DNA of 48,537 bases, taken from contig JBEAMJ010000027.1 in the NCBI GenBank assembly GCA_041166025.1, positions 1 through 48,537 of the forward strand. The letters are read 5' to 3'. A model generated the notes under the pieces. That model worked only from the letters and a program-made list of their open reading frames with translations. It made no database searches and was not told the origin of the DNA. The stretch comes from UBA7672 sp041166025 (GTDB taxonomy: Bacteria; Pseudomonadota; Alphaproteobacteria; Caulobacterales; Hyphomonadaceae). The position numbers and the translations under genes were made by a program. Below, in pieces: positions 25,822 through 34,847 of the stretch (within the stretch, counting starts at the first letter, position 1; every line of letters begins with the position of its first letter).

Positions 25822-26585
25822 CGCTCCCGCGCGCCCGCCTGGGCGTAAACATAGACCACGTCGCCACCATCCGGAACGCGCGCGGCGGCCTGCATCCCGA
25901 CCCGGCCAAGGCGGCCGCCATCGCCCAGGCGGCTGGCGCAGACGGCATCACCATCCACCTGCGTGAGGATCGCCGCCATATCCGTGACGCCGATCTGGAG
26001 GCGGTGCGCGCTGCCGTGGCGCTGCCGATCAACCTTGAAATGGCGACGACCGACGAGATGCTTGCGATCGCCCTGGCGTACAAGCCGCACGCGGCTTGCC
26101 TTGTGCCCGAGCGACGCGAGGAGCGCACCACCGAGGGCGGGCTTGATGTGGCGCGCCTGCACAACTCGGTCGAACCGTTTGTGCGCGCTCTGCGCGAAAG
26201 CGGCAGCCGGGTCTCATTGTTCATCGAGCCAAGCAAGGTGCAGATCGCTGTCGCTGAAGCGATGGGCGCGCCGGTCGTCGAACTGCACACGGGGAAGTAT
26301 GTCGAACTCGTCTTCGCTGGCGATCACGCCGGCGCCGAGGAGGAGCTTGGTCGCCTGCGCGAAGCTGCCGCCTATGGGCATGAGAAGGGTATCGAAATCC
26401 ATGTCGGGCACGGCCTGACCTACGACACTGTCCGCCCGGTCGCTGCAATTCCGGAAGTGCGCGAGCTCAATATCGGCCACTTCATCATGGGCGAGGCGCT
26501 ATTTGTCGGCCTCGATGCGGCTGTCCGCAGGATGCGGCAAGAGATCGATCACGCGCGCGGTCATCAAGGCGATGGGTGGGCATGA
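25818..26585 (+). CDS. pdxJ: Pyridoxine 5'-phosphate synthase
   Basis: A 255-residue TIM-barrel enzyme that condenses 1-deoxyxylulose 5-phosphate with 3-amino-2-oxopropyl phosphate, the last step of de novo vitamin B6 synthesis. Signature segments are LGVNIDHVATIRNARGG, ITIHLREDRRHI, VCLVPE-like CLVPERREE, and the C-terminal NIGHFIMGEALF. ATGA overlaps on both sides (with pyrE and acpS) indicate translational coupling. Confidence 0.96.
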   Translation: MTLPRARLGVNIDHVATIRNARGGLHPDPAKAAAIAQAAGADGITIHLREDRRHIRDADLEAVRAAVALPINLEMATTDEMLAIALAYKPHAACLVPERREERTTEGGLDVARLHNSVEPFVRALRESGSRVSLFIEPSKVQIAVAEAMGAPVVELHTGKYVELVFAGDHAGAEEELGRLREAAAYGHEKGIEIHVGHGLTYDTVRPVAAIPEVRELNIGHFIMGEALFVGLDAAVRRMRQEIDHARGHQGDGWA

Positions 26586-26995
26586 TCATCGGCATAGGTC
26601 AGGACATCTGCGATATCCGGCGTATCGAGAAGTCGCTGGAGGAATTCGGCGACCGCTTTACGCATCGCGTCTTCACCGAGGTTGAGCGCCGCACAGCAGA
26701 CCGCCGGCGCCAGCGCGCGCCGACCTACGCCAAGCGCTTCGCGGCGAAAGAGGCCTGCGCCAAGGCGCTTGGCACGGGCGTGCCGCGACGGGGCGTTCAC
26801 TGGCAACACATGGGGGTCGTCAACCTGCCGACCGGCGCGCCGACATTTGCACTGACGGGCGGTGCAGCCGAGCGGCTGGCAAAACTCACGCCGCCCGGCA
26901 TGGCCTGTTTTATCCACCTCACCATCACCGACGAGTATCCCTACGCACAGGCGCAGGTCATCATCGAGGCGCGCCCGGCGCGGACGGACGCTTGA
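26582..26995 (+). CDS. acpS: Holo-[acyl-carrier-protein] synthase
   Basis: A 137-residue enzyme that transfers phosphopantetheine from CoA to acyl carrier protein. MIIGIGQDICDIRRIE carries the metal-binding Asp, and KRFAAKEACAKALGTG the conserved Glu/Lys motif. The ATG at 26582 overlaps the pdxJ stop as ATGA; a start two codons earlier is possible but has no advantage. In many alphaproteobacteria lepB follows acpS; here rnc follows directly. Confidence 0.94.
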   Translation: MIIGIGQDICDIRRIEKSLEEFGDRFTHRVFTEVERRTADRRRQRAPTYAKRFAAKEACAKALGTGVPRRGVHWQHMGVVNLPTGAPTFALTGGAAERLAKLTPPGMACFIHLTITDEYPYAQAQVIIEARPARTDA

Positions 26996-27753
26996 CCCGC
27001 CCCAACTCCAGCCACACCGGCAAGCGGCGGCGCAATCGTGCGCGGGCAGAGGGCCCGCCCGAGCTGACCGCGGAACAGCGAGACGCCTGCCAGCAAGCAA
27101 TCGGGTATCGCTTCAAGGACCTGGCGCTGCTCGACCGCGCGATGACCCATCGCAGCGCCACGCACGGCAAGGCGGCTGAATGGAGCAATGAGAGGCTCGA
27201 ATTCCTTGGCGACCGTGTGCTCGGCCTCGTGATGGTCGAGACGCTGATGGAGCGCTTTCCGAAGCTGAGGGAGGGCGAACTCGCGCCGCGCCTCAACACA
27301 CTGGTCAGCCGCAAGGCTTGCGCCCTGGTCGGCGCCGAGCTGGGTCTTGGCCAGTTTCTCATCGTCGATCATTCGGAACGCAGCACCGGCGGCGCCGACA
27401 AGCCATCGCTGCTCGCCAACGCCATCGAGGCGCTCATTGGCGCGATCTACGCAGATGCCGGGCTGGAGCGGGCGCGCCGGGTGACGCTGAAACTCTGGCA
27501 GAAGCTGCTGAAGGAAAGCTCTGAGACAATTCGCGATCCAAAGTCGGCGTTGCAGGAGTGGGCTCAGGCAGCCGGCCTGCCGACACCATCTTACCGTCAA
27601 CTGTCTCGCGAGGGACCTGATCATGCGCCGATGTTCACCGTGACCGTTCTGGTCGAAGGCCATCAATCGCAGTCGGGCGTTGGCAGTTCGAAACAGGTCG
27701 CAGAGCGCGAAGCGGCGCGGGCCATGCTCGCTGCAATCGGAGGGGCGGCATGA
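26992..27753 (+). CDS. rnc: Ribonuclease III
   Basis: A 253-residue double-strand-specific RNase for rRNA and mRNA processing. The signature NERLEFLGDRVLGLV and the second acidic cluster NAIEALIGAIYADAG form the catalytic site, and a C-terminal dsRNA-binding domain is visible (DPKSALQEWAQ ... KQVAEREAARAML). An Arg/Lys-rich N-terminal extension precedes the core. The start is TTG, overlapping the acpS stop as TTGA. Confidence 0.95.
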   Translation: MTRPNSSHTGKRRRNRARAEGPPELTAEQRDACQQAIGYRFKDLALLDRAMTHRSATHGKAAEWSNERLEFLGDRVLGLVMVETLMERFPKLREGELAPRLNTLVSRKACALVGAELGLGQFLIVDHSERSTGGADKPSLLANAIEALIGAIYADAGLERARRVTLKLWQKLLKESSETIRDPKSALQEWAQAAGLPTPSYRQLSREGPDHAPMFTVTVLVEGHQSQSGVGSSKQVAEREAARAMLAAIGGAA

Positions 27754-28661
27754 CCGTGAAGACACGCGCAGGCTTTGCCGCCATCATCGGCGCGCCAAAT
27801 GCGGGCAAATCGACGCTCGTGAACCAGCTGGTCGGCACGAAGGTGTCCATCGTCACGCACAAGGTGCAGACGACGCGCTTTCCTGTTCGTGGTGTGATGA
27901 TGCGCGGATCCGCACAGGTCGTGCTGGTCGATACGCCGGGCATTTTCGCGCCGAAGCGGCGGCTCGATCGGGCGATGGTGAAGTCGGCGTGGGAAGGTGC
28001 AGGCGATGCTGACGCGATCGTGCACCTTGTCGATGCGCGTCACTGGACCGGCCAGGGCGACAAGGCGGAGGATGAGGCGATCATTGCCCGGCTGAAGGAG
28101 CAAGGCGTGACGGCCATCCTTGCTCTCAACAAGATCGATCTCGTTGAGCGCCCGGCCCTGCTCGCCGCCACGAGGACGCTGTTCGACACGGGCGTCTACT
28201 CCGACGTGCTCATGGTGTCGGGTCTGACAGGCGATGGTGTCGACCAGCTGGCTGATTTGCTGGCGGGCCGGATGCCGGAGGGGCCTTTCCTGTTTCCGGA
28301 GGATCAGGCGGCTGACATTCCGAGCCGGCTCATTGCGGCGGAGGTGACGCGCGAAAAGCTCATGCTCAGGCTGCACCAGGAAATCCCCTACCAGCTCACG
28401 GTGGAGACCGAGAGCTGGGAGCAGCATGGCAACGGCGCCGTGCGGATCGAACAGATGATCCATGTCGGGCGCGAGAGCCATAAGGCCATAGTGCTGGGCA
28501 AGGGCGGCCAGGCGATCAAGGAGATCAGCATGGCCGCGCGCAAGGAGCTGGCCGAGATACTTGATCGCCCTGTGCACCTCTTCCTTCGAGTGAAGGTCTC
28601 CGAACGCTGGCAGGACAACCGCGAGAGGTTCTCGGCCATCGGCCTTGATTTCGACGCCTGA
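27750..28661 (+). CDS. era: GTPase Era, ribosome biogenesis
   Basis: A 303-residue GTPase that binds 16S rRNA during 30S maturation. G-motifs are GAPNAGKST (G1), DTPG (G3) and NKID (G4); the C-terminal KH domain has the GKGGQAIKEIS loop. It overlaps rnc by ATGA, the classic rnc-era coupling. recO, often next in alphaproteobacteria, is not here. Confidence 0.96.
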   Translation: MTVKTRAGFAAIIGAPNAGKSTLVNQLVGTKVSIVTHKVQTTRFPVRGVMMRGSAQVVLVDTPGIFAPKRRLDRAMVKSAWEGAGDADAIVHLVDARHWTGQGDKAEDEAIIARLKEQGVTAILALNKIDLVERPALLAATRTLFDTGVYSDVLMVSGLTGDGVDQLADLLAGRMPEGPFLFPEDQAADIPSRLIAAEVTREKLMLRLHQEIPYQLTVETESWEQHGNGAVRIEQMIHVGRESHKAIVLGKGGQAIKEISMAARKELAEILDRPVHLFLRVKVSERWQDNRERFSAIGLDFDA

Positions 28662-28757
28662 GGCTTGCGATCCCCAAAATTTCATCGATCGCGCAAACCG
28701 GGTCTTCGTGACCTTCGGTTAATGTCGACCTGTCCTGTGTCCAGGGGGGATGTCGTC

Positions 28758-29162
28758 ATGCAGCGAAGCGCGAAAGGGTTCGGATCCGGCAAGCCGACGC
28801 AGATCGCTGACCTGCGTGCGAGTCTGCGGAAGCAGTCGACCGAACCCCAACTCTCCCAGCCGCCGAAGCCCCGCAAGGGCGTCATCCGCGAATCCGAGGA
28901 AGAGCGCGCGCTGAAGGCCGAAAAGCAGGCGATGGCGCTGCATACGACCTCGCTCCTCAAGGGCGGCAAGCCGGCCGGCAAGGATTACAAGCGGCCAGGC
29001 GAACGTCTCGAGCGCAAGGGAACCATTGGCGGCTTCCTTGTGCAGCTCGTTGTCGTCCTGTGTATCGCAGGCGGCGTGGCCTATGCGCTCGACCCGACGA
29101 TCGTGCCGCCGGAGTGGATCGACGGGGCCAACGCCTTCATCTCGCAATACATCAAGACATAG
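28758..29162 (+). CDS. Small single-pass membrane protein of unknown function
   Basis: A 134-residue protein. A basic, polar cytoplasmic part (about 1-85, rich in Lys, Glu, Ser and Pro) leads to one hydrophobic segment (FLVQLVVVLCIAGGVAYAL, about 95-115) and a short tail. No known domain is seen. The ATG at 28758 is preceded by AGGGGGGA at 9 bases; the open frame extends upstream to 28665 without support. It lies 96 bp after era and 7 bp before the excalibur-domain gene. Confidence 0.7.
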   Translation: MQRSAKGFGSGKPTQIADLRASLRKQSTEPQLSQPPKPRKGVIRESEEERALKAEKQAMALHTTSLLKGGKPAGKDYKRPGERLERKGTIGGFLVQLVVVLCIAGGVAYALDPTIVPPEWIDGANAFISQYIKT

Positions 29163-29169
29163 GCCGACA

Positions 29170-29538
29170 GTGCCGCGGCTCGAGCGTCATGGTCACGAAC
29201 GGCGCCTGATCGATCTGCGCGGCCGTTTCCGGCGATCCGCGCGCCGCGCCTTTTCTCGGCCTGTTCCGAAGAGGATGGGACGAGCAGCCCGAAACGCCGG
29301 GCTCCTCATCCTGGGCGCGGGCCTCGGCGCCAGCGCAACCATCCTGCTGGACACGACGCCATCGACCCGGGCTGGGAGTCACACGCTCGGGTCAGAGCGG
29401 GCATTCTACGCCTCATGCCGCGATGCATTCCAGGACGGACGTGTGAACATCCGCACCGACGAACCGGGCTACCGGCTCGCGCTCGATGCGGATCGAGACG
29501 GTCTTGCCTGCGAACCCTATGCCGGACCGCGACGCTAG
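29170..29538 (+). CDS. Membrane protein with C-terminal excalibur calcium-binding domain
   Basis: A 122-residue protein from a GTG start. The Arg-rich N terminus precedes a hydrophobic helix (AGLLILGAGLGASATILL), and the C-terminal ~45 residues match the excalibur domain: FYASCRDAF, EPGYRLALDADRDGLACEPY. The DxDxDG-like DADRDG calcium loop and two Cys are present. The domain is expected outside the cytoplasm; its role is unknown. The ATG at 29275 would remove the Arg-rich part and is the alternative start. Confidence 0.65.
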   Translation: MPRLERHGHERRLIDLRGRFRRSARRAFSRPVPKRMGRAARNAGLLILGAGLGASATILLDTTPSTRAGSHTLGSERAFYASCRDAFQDGRVNIRTDEPGYRLALDADRDGLACEPYAGPRR

Positions 29539-29550
29539 ACCGGCAGGACA

Positions 29551-29572
29551 CCGGGCGGCCGAAACCGCCCGG
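29551..29572. terminator. Hairpin between convergent excalibur and TonB-receptor genes
   Basis: CCGGGCGG (29551-29558) pairs with CCGCCCGG (29565-29572) around a 6-base loop, between the two stop codons. There is no T-run, so efficiency is uncertain. Confidence 0.5.
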
Positions 29573-29587
29573 CGGCTCCAGTCATGA

Positions 29588-32563
29588 TCAGAACTCGTAG
29601 CCGAGTCTGACGAAGTATGTCCGGCCACGCAGGTCGTACTGCGTAGCGGCGAGGGCGTAGTTCTGCAGCCTCTGGCCGCCGTTGAACGAGATAACGGGCG
29701 GCTGCGCATCGAAGATGTTAGATACGCCGCCGGTGATCGAGACATTATCGCTCCGCCAGCGGACCGATACGTCATGAGCCAACCATGGGTCGGTTGCGTT
29801 GATCTGGCGACCCGCGCGGCCGAAGTATCCGGCGCCGGGCGTGCCGTCGTCCGTGATGATTTCCGGGAAGAACACCTCGTTGTCGGTTTCGCCGATGTAG
29901 TCGATGAACCAGGAGTAGGTGAAATCGCCGCTGTCGAGACGGATCGAAGCATCGCCAACCCATTCCGGATCGCCGATCGTGCCGCTGAAATCGTTTGTGG
30001 CGAAACCGGAGGCCAGTGACGGATCGAACAGGTTGATTTCGTCTTCCATGGTGTGAGTGGCCGACAGTTCAACCAGCAGATCGCCGAAGTCGAACTCATG
30101 CTCATAGCGCAGCGTGAGGTCGATCCCGCGCGTGGATTGGCTATTCACGTTGAGATAGCTGTCATTCACGACCGTGATGTTGAACGGCGCAGTCGGATCG
30201 CTGCCGGGATTGCGCTCGAACAGATCGCAGAACGCGTTGGGGAACACGGGCGAGCCGTAGCAGCCTCCGAGAATTGCGCCCGGCCCGAGCTGGGCGACCT
30301 GATTGTTCACGGTGATGTCGAAATAGTCGACCGCGAGGCTCAGATCGAGGAAGTCTGGCGTCCAGATCAGGCCGAGCGTGCGGGCCTCGGATGTCTCTGC
30401 TTCGAGAACGCCGGCGCCGCCGCCCTGGATGATCAAGGCAGATTCGCCAGCCAGACCATTGTAGTTGCTGGGGATGCCTGCAGCCGCGCAGTTGTTGCGG
30501 AGGGTCTGGTTGGCCGAGTTCCCCCACTCGATGCAAGGATCGATCAAGGTCTGATCCTGGAAGGCCGTAAGGTTGCCGAGGAACAGCTCGTACAGCGCTG
30601 GTGCGCGATAGGAGGTGCCCTGCGTGCCGCGAAGGCGCACGGCCGGCGTGATCTGCCAGTTGAGACCCGCCTTCCAGACGCTGTCGGAACCGTATGAGTC
30701 GTATTCGAACGCCCGCGCCGAGCCATCGAGTGTGAGTTCCTCAACGAAGGGCAAGCCGCTGAGAAGCGGAATGTTCGCTTCGATGAAGATCTCCGAGACC
30801 GTGTCCTCGCCGCGCGTGATCTGCGCTGCACTTGATTCCCAGAATTCATTAGCCTGTTCGCGTGGGTCCGGCGTGTCGTCGATCTCGAACGTGCGCCATT
30901 CGGCGCCGATCGCGATGCCCAGAGGACCGGCGGGCAGTTCGAGCAGGTCGCCAGTGACGACACCTTGCAAGAGTGTTTGTTCATAAGTCGTGTTGCCGAC
31001 AGGATAGGCGCTCAGAAGGTCGAACGTCGCTTGTGAGTAGTTGCCGGACAGGAAGGCGGGGTCGAAGGGGTTGTATTCGGGTCCGTAGTAGAGGCCGTCC
31101 GCGCGTGGAAAGCGCCAGTCGCCCGACCGCTCCTTGGTGATCTGGTTGCTGACATATTCGCCGTCCGACATGGAGTAGGAGGCATCCAGCGACCAGGTCC
31201 AGCCCGGCAGGAGGAAGTCGCCCTCGAACCCGGTCGTTGCGAAATAGTAGTCGACCGTAACCTGCTGATCCGATGGCCAGATCGTAACCGGCTGCGTGAG
31301 GGCAAATCCAAAGGCAGGGCTGAATGTGAAGTCATCAGCTGCGAAATTGCCCGGAACGTCGTACCCGTTGGAGCTCGCGATTTGCGGGAAGAATTGGCGC
31401 CACGCTTTGTGTTCCAGTTCGCGGCGGTTGGCGAGGAATGTCGTGCTCCAGTCGACGCCGCCGAACAATGTCGTGTTGTACTTGCCGAACAGGCTGAGCC
31501 GCTCAACACCTGAGATGGCGTAACCTTCGAGGAACTTTGCAGAATTGAGCACGTCTTCAAAAAAGGCGACGCCGGTAGGAGAGTTGTCGAAATTGCGGTT
31601 GGCGCGCGGGCGATAGCCTGCGATCGGCCCAATCGTGATGCCGTCAGGCGCGGGCACGTAGCGACGGCCGCTGAATGCGTCGACAACCGTATTGTGATAA
31701 ATGTTGCCGTCCGTGCACCCGCCGAGCGGCGTGTTGGCAAGGATCGAGCGGTCAATCCGGTCGATGCGCTGGCCCGTGACAGGGTCATAGACGAGATCCT
31801 GCGCGCAGGCGAGATTGCGGCGGTCTCCCCACTTGAGTGGATCGCGGTCTTCGTATTCTGCCGCCAGCATGAGGTTGCCGCCAAACAGATCGAAGCCGAT
31901 GGCCCCGTTCACCTCGAGTGAATTGCCGCCGCCCTGCTCGGTGGCGTTGTACTGAATGTTGAGTTCTGGCGCATCGACCGAGCTGCGCGTGATGATGTTT
32001 GCAACGCCGGCGACGGCATCGGAGCCATAAATCGATGAGGCGCCGTCCTTGAGAATTTCGATCCGGCTGATGATCGAGTCGGGAATGACATTCAGATCGA
32101 AAGCGCCGACCTGACCGCGTACGCCTGCCGGACCTGGTCGCTGATTGTCGAGCAGCACGAGCGTACGTTGGGCGCCGAGGCCGCGCAACGAGATCGAGGC
32201 GATGCCTGGGCCGCCCTCCACGACGAAGCTGCTAAAGGTGTTGTTGAGCTGGGTTGAGCCGGCTGCAATCGATGAACCCTGCAGGATCTCGGCGGTATCG
32301 ACGAGTCCTTCGAGGGTGGAGGATTCGGCGGTGATGGTCTGGATCGGCGCCGTCGCGGTGAAGGCGTCGCGCGCGATGCGTGAACCGGTGATGACGACCC
32401 GGTCGGCATCATCAGGCGCGGCGCCATCGGCGGGCTGAACCGTTTCGGCGGGCGGCTGTGGTCCCTGTTCTGGGACCTGCGCGATTGCAGGAAGGCTGGA
32501 TGCGAGCAGTGCGCCTAGGGCCGCTGAGCGGCAGAGGCGGGCGGCAAGTGGACCGCGATGCAT
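29588..32563 (-). CDS. TonB-dependent outer-membrane receptor
   Basis: A 991-residue receptor. A Sec signal peptide (hydrophobic, ending SLPAIAQ) is followed by a TonB-box-like acidic region and the plug domain: DRVVITGSRI, SLRGLGAQRTLVLLDNQR, IEILKDGASSIYGSDAVAGVANII. The long beta-barrel ends in the aromatic C terminus YEF needed for outer-membrane insertion. Receptors of this oar/FecA-like group import siderophores, vitamin B12, sugars or peptides; the ligand cannot be read here, and no transporter or regulator is adjacent. GGAGAG precedes ATG 32563. Confidence 0.93.
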   Translation of the reverse strand: MHRGPLAARLCRSAALGALLASSLPAIAQVPEQGPQPPAETVQPADGAAPDDADRVVITGSRIARDAFTATAPIQTITAESSTLEGLVDTAEILQGSSIAAGSTQLNNTFSSFVVEGGPGIASISLRGLGAQRTLVLLDNQRPGPAGVRGQVGAFDLNVIPDSIISRIEILKDGASSIYGSDAVAGVANIITRSSVDAPELNIQYNATEQGGGNSLEVNGAIGFDLFGGNLMLAAEYEDRDPLKWGDRRNLACAQDLVYDPVTGQRIDRIDRSILANTPLGGCTDGNIYHNTVVDAFSGRRYVPAPDGITIGPIAGYRPRANRNFDNSPTGVAFFEDVLNSAKFLEGYAISGVERLSLFGKYNTTLFGGVDWSTTFLANRRELEHKAWRQFFPQIASSNGYDVPGNFAADDFTFSPAFGFALTQPVTIWPSDQQVTVDYYFATTGFEGDFLLPGWTWSLDASYSMSDGEYVSNQITKERSGDWRFPRADGLYYGPEYNPFDPAFLSGNYSQATFDLLSAYPVGNTTYEQTLLQGVVTGDLLELPAGPLGIAIGAEWRTFEIDDTPDPREQANEFWESSAAQITRGEDTVSEIFIEANIPLLSGLPFVEELTLDGSARAFEYDSYGSDSVWKAGLNWQITPAVRLRGTQGTSYRAPALYELFLGNLTAFQDQTLIDPCIEWGNSANQTLRNNCAAAGIPSNYNGLAGESALIIQGGGAGVLEAETSEARTLGLIWTPDFLDLSLAVDYFDITVNNQVAQLGPGAILGGCYGSPVFPNAFCDLFERNPGSDPTAPFNITVVNDSYLNVNSQSTRGIDLTLRYEHEFDFGDLLVELSATHTMEDEINLFDPSLASGFATNDFSGTIGDPEWVGDASIRLDSGDFTYSWFIDYIGETDNEVFFPEIITDDGTPGAGYFGRAGRQINATDPWLAHDVSVRWRSDNVSITGGVSNIFDAQPPVISFNGGQRLQNYALAATQYDLRGRTYFVRLGYEF

Positions 32564-32793
32564 GGGGGTCTCTCCAGGATGGATTGCATTGGATTGACCC
32601 CTTGGTTCCTTTGCCCCTCCCGGCGCGATGCCGTCACCCCAGTCAGGACCTCATCTTCCCTGAATATCCAGCCATTCAGCAGAGTCTACCTCTCCTTTTC
32701 GATTTTCGATAAAATGTGTTCGCGGCGCCACGCTTGGACGCAAGGGCAAGCCCCTTTTGTCGGAACTATCAGCTATATGACGAGGCTCGGCCC
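32564..32793. promoter_or_regulatory. Upstream region of the TonB receptor
   Basis: A 230-bp gap before the receptor's start and after the Cfa-like gene's stop. An AT-rich patch with a near-tandem TTTTCGAT repeat (about 32695-32710) is the likely promoter neighbourhood for the minus-strand receptor. No Fur-like 19-bp palindrome was recognised. Confidence 0.3.
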
Positions 32794-34035
32794 TCAGCGC
32801 GCCTTTGTCAGGACGAACTGACCCACATCGATCGTCCCGGTCCGGAAGCCTGCAGAGCAATAGGCAAGGTAATAGAGCCAGAGCCGCCGGAACTGCTCAT
32901 CGAACTTGCCGCCCTTGATCCTGTCCCAGGCGAGTTCGAAGCGGCGGGACCATTCATCGAGGGTGCGGGCGTAGTCCTTCCCGAACATGCGATCCACGGC
33001 AAAGGACAGGCCGGCCCTTTGGGTTGTCTCCCGGAGCCGGGTCGGTGAGGGCAGCATGCCGCCGGGAAAGATGTAATGCTGAATGAAATCGGCGCGGCTG
33101 CGGTACTCGTCGAAATGTTCGTCGGCGATCGTGATGATCTGCAGGGCTGCGCGGCCGCCAGGCTTCAGCACCTCCGAGATCTTCTGGAAGTATCCGGGCC
33201 AGTATTCTTCGCCGACCGCCTCGAACATCTCGATTGAGGCGACGGCGTCGAACTTGCCCTTCACGTCGCGATAGTCGCGCATGACGATCTCGACACGGTC
33301 TGCAAGGCCAGCTTGCGCGATCCGCTCGACGGCAAAGGCATGCTGCGCATCCGAGATGGTGATCGAGGTAACGCGTGCGCCGAACTCCTTTGCGGCGATC
33401 TCGGCAAACCCACCCCAGCCGGAGCCGATCTCCAGAACATGATCGCCGGCCTTCAGGTCCAGGTTCCGTGCGATGGAGCGATACTTGGCCAGCTGTGCTT
33501 CTTCCAGCGACTGGTCCGGCGCTGAAAACAGCGCTGAGGAGTAAGTCATGGTTGGGTCGAGCCAGGCTTCATAAAACGTGTTGCCGAGATCGTAGTGAGC
33601 CAGAATGTTGCGCTTCGAGCCCTTCTTCGTATTGGCGCGGAGCATGTGGCGCAGATTTCCGAAGAAGCGGGCGATGGCCCCGCCTAAGCCAAGCCGGCCG
33701 ATGTTTTCCCAGTTTGCATTGAAGTATTCGAGCAGGACCGGAAGGTCCGGCGTGTCGACTTTTCCGTCGATGTAGGCTTCGGCGAAGCCAACGTCCCCGC
33801 GCGCAGCGACCGCGCGCAGGAACTTCTGGTCATGCACAATCAGCTCGGCGACGGGCCCTGCGTCCTTGCCGGCAAACCGCAGCGTCCGTCCGTCCGGTAG
33901 GCGCATTTCCAGTCGCCCTTTGCGAAAGCGGGACATGATCATGGCGGCAAAGCTGAGGCTCGCGGGCAAGCCGTGAAGCTTGCCGATATCTCCCGGCCCC
34001 CCGATTTCCAGCACCATGCGTTCGATGCGGGTCAT
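32794..34035 (-). CDS. Cyclopropane-fatty-acyl-phospholipid synthase family methyltransferase
   Basis: A 413-residue SAM-dependent methyltransferase acting on unsaturated acyl chains of phospholipids. The substrate region YDLGNTFYEAWLDPTMTYSSA and SAM motif VLEIGSGWGGFAEIAA are intact. Family members either make cyclopropane rings or add a methyl branch. The clustering with an FAD oxidoreductase and DUF1365 suggests a specialised role, as in furan or methylated fatty acid formation in Rhodobacter. It overlaps the DUF1365 stop by ATGA and is last in the chain. Confidence 0.9.
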   Translation of the reverse strand: MTRIERMVLEIGGPGDIGKLHGLPASLSFAAMIMSRFRKGRLEMRLPDGRTLRFAGKDAGPVAELIVHDQKFLRAVAARGDVGFAEAYIDGKVDTPDLPVLLEYFNANWENIGRLGLGGAIARFFGNLRHMLRANTKKGSKRNILAHYDLGNTFYEAWLDPTMTYSSALFSAPDQSLEEAQLAKYRSIARNLDLKAGDHVLEIGSGWGGFAEIAAKEFGARVTSITISDAQHAFAVERIAQAGLADRVEIVMRDYRDVKGKFDAVASIEMFEAVGEEYWPGYFQKISEVLKPGGRAALQIITIADEHFDEYRSRADFIQHYIFPGGMLPSPTRLRETTQRAGLSFAVDRMFGKDYARTLDEWSRRFELAWDRIKGGKFDEQFRRLWLYYLAYCSAGFRTGTIDVGQFVLTKAR

Positions 34036-34847
34036 GCACGTTTCCTCAGTTCACTTGTCTCAGTCGCCCGGCCGGCTTCAGGCCTGGCAAGCGTGGTGCG
34101 TCTTTCGCGCTGGACCGGCTTATCACGATATGCCGCCCCTTTCAGCAAGAGACGCAGCGCCTGCCAGTGAATTGCAACCACCACGCCAAGGCCGGATATC
34201 GGCATGGTGATCATCCACTGCACAATCGCGCCCGAGGTCAGCTTGCGTGGTCTTACCGCGAGGCTTGCGGCGTGGAGGGCGCCATCGGCATCGAAATTCG
34301 TGACGCTCAGCGACAGCGCGCCCTCCGTTCGGCGGAGAATGAACCTGTACTTTCCGTCGACGGGGAAAAAGGGCGAGACATGAAATTCCTTTTCGGCGGC
34401 CTGCCGACCAGCCGCGGGCGCCGCTGCGCTCACATAGGAATGCGTTTCGCCGAACGTGTTGTGCACCTCGTAGATGACCCCCTGAACCGATCCGTCCTCC
34501 GCAAGCCCATACCACAGCGAAATCGGCGCAAATCCGTAGCCGAGCACGCGCGGAAAGGTCAGCAGCCGGATCGCGCCACCGCCGAGATCGATGCCGGCTT
34601 CTGCAAAGCGCGCCTCGGCCCAGGCGCGCAATGATGCACCCCGAGCGCGGGGTCCGTAGTCCTCGGACCTGAAGGCGATCATGTTGCCGCGCCCGACGGA
34701 GAAAAGTCGCGACAGTTTGCCGGCTTCCCCAAGCCGGTCGATGTCGATCTCGAGCATGGCGATGCGATGCGAGAAGCCGCGGCGGAACGGCCGCTGACGC
34801 GTATGCACGGTCTTGCCGAACCAGAGTTGGGCGGCTGGAGGCGTCAT
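34032..34847 (-). CDS. DUF1365 domain-containing protein
   Basis: A 271-residue protein of the DUF1365 family, almost always found between an FAD oxidoreductase and a Cfa-like methyltransferase. Diagnostic segments are GKTVHTRQRPFRRGFSHRI, LLTFPRVLGYGFAPISLWYG, YEVHNTFGETHSYV and KEFHVSPFFPVDG. The biochemical role is unknown; a lipid-modification function is inferred from context. The ATG at 34847 overlaps the stop of the FAD gene (ATGA); the frame remains open upstream but only as an out-of-frame shadow of that gene. Confidence 0.9.
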   Translation of the reverse strand: MTPPAAQLWFGKTVHTRQRPFRRGFSHRIAMLEIDIDRLGEAGKLSRLFSVGRGNMIAFRSEDYGPRARGASLRAWAEARFAEAGIDLGGGAIRLLTFPRVLGYGFAPISLWYGLAEDGSVQGVIYEVHNTFGETHSYVSAAAPAAGRQAAEKEFHVSPFFPVDGKYRFILRRTEGALSLSVTNFDADGALHAASLAVRPRKLTSGAIVQWMITMPISGLGVVVAIHWQALRLLLKGAAYRDKPVQRERRTTLARPEAGRATETSELRKRA

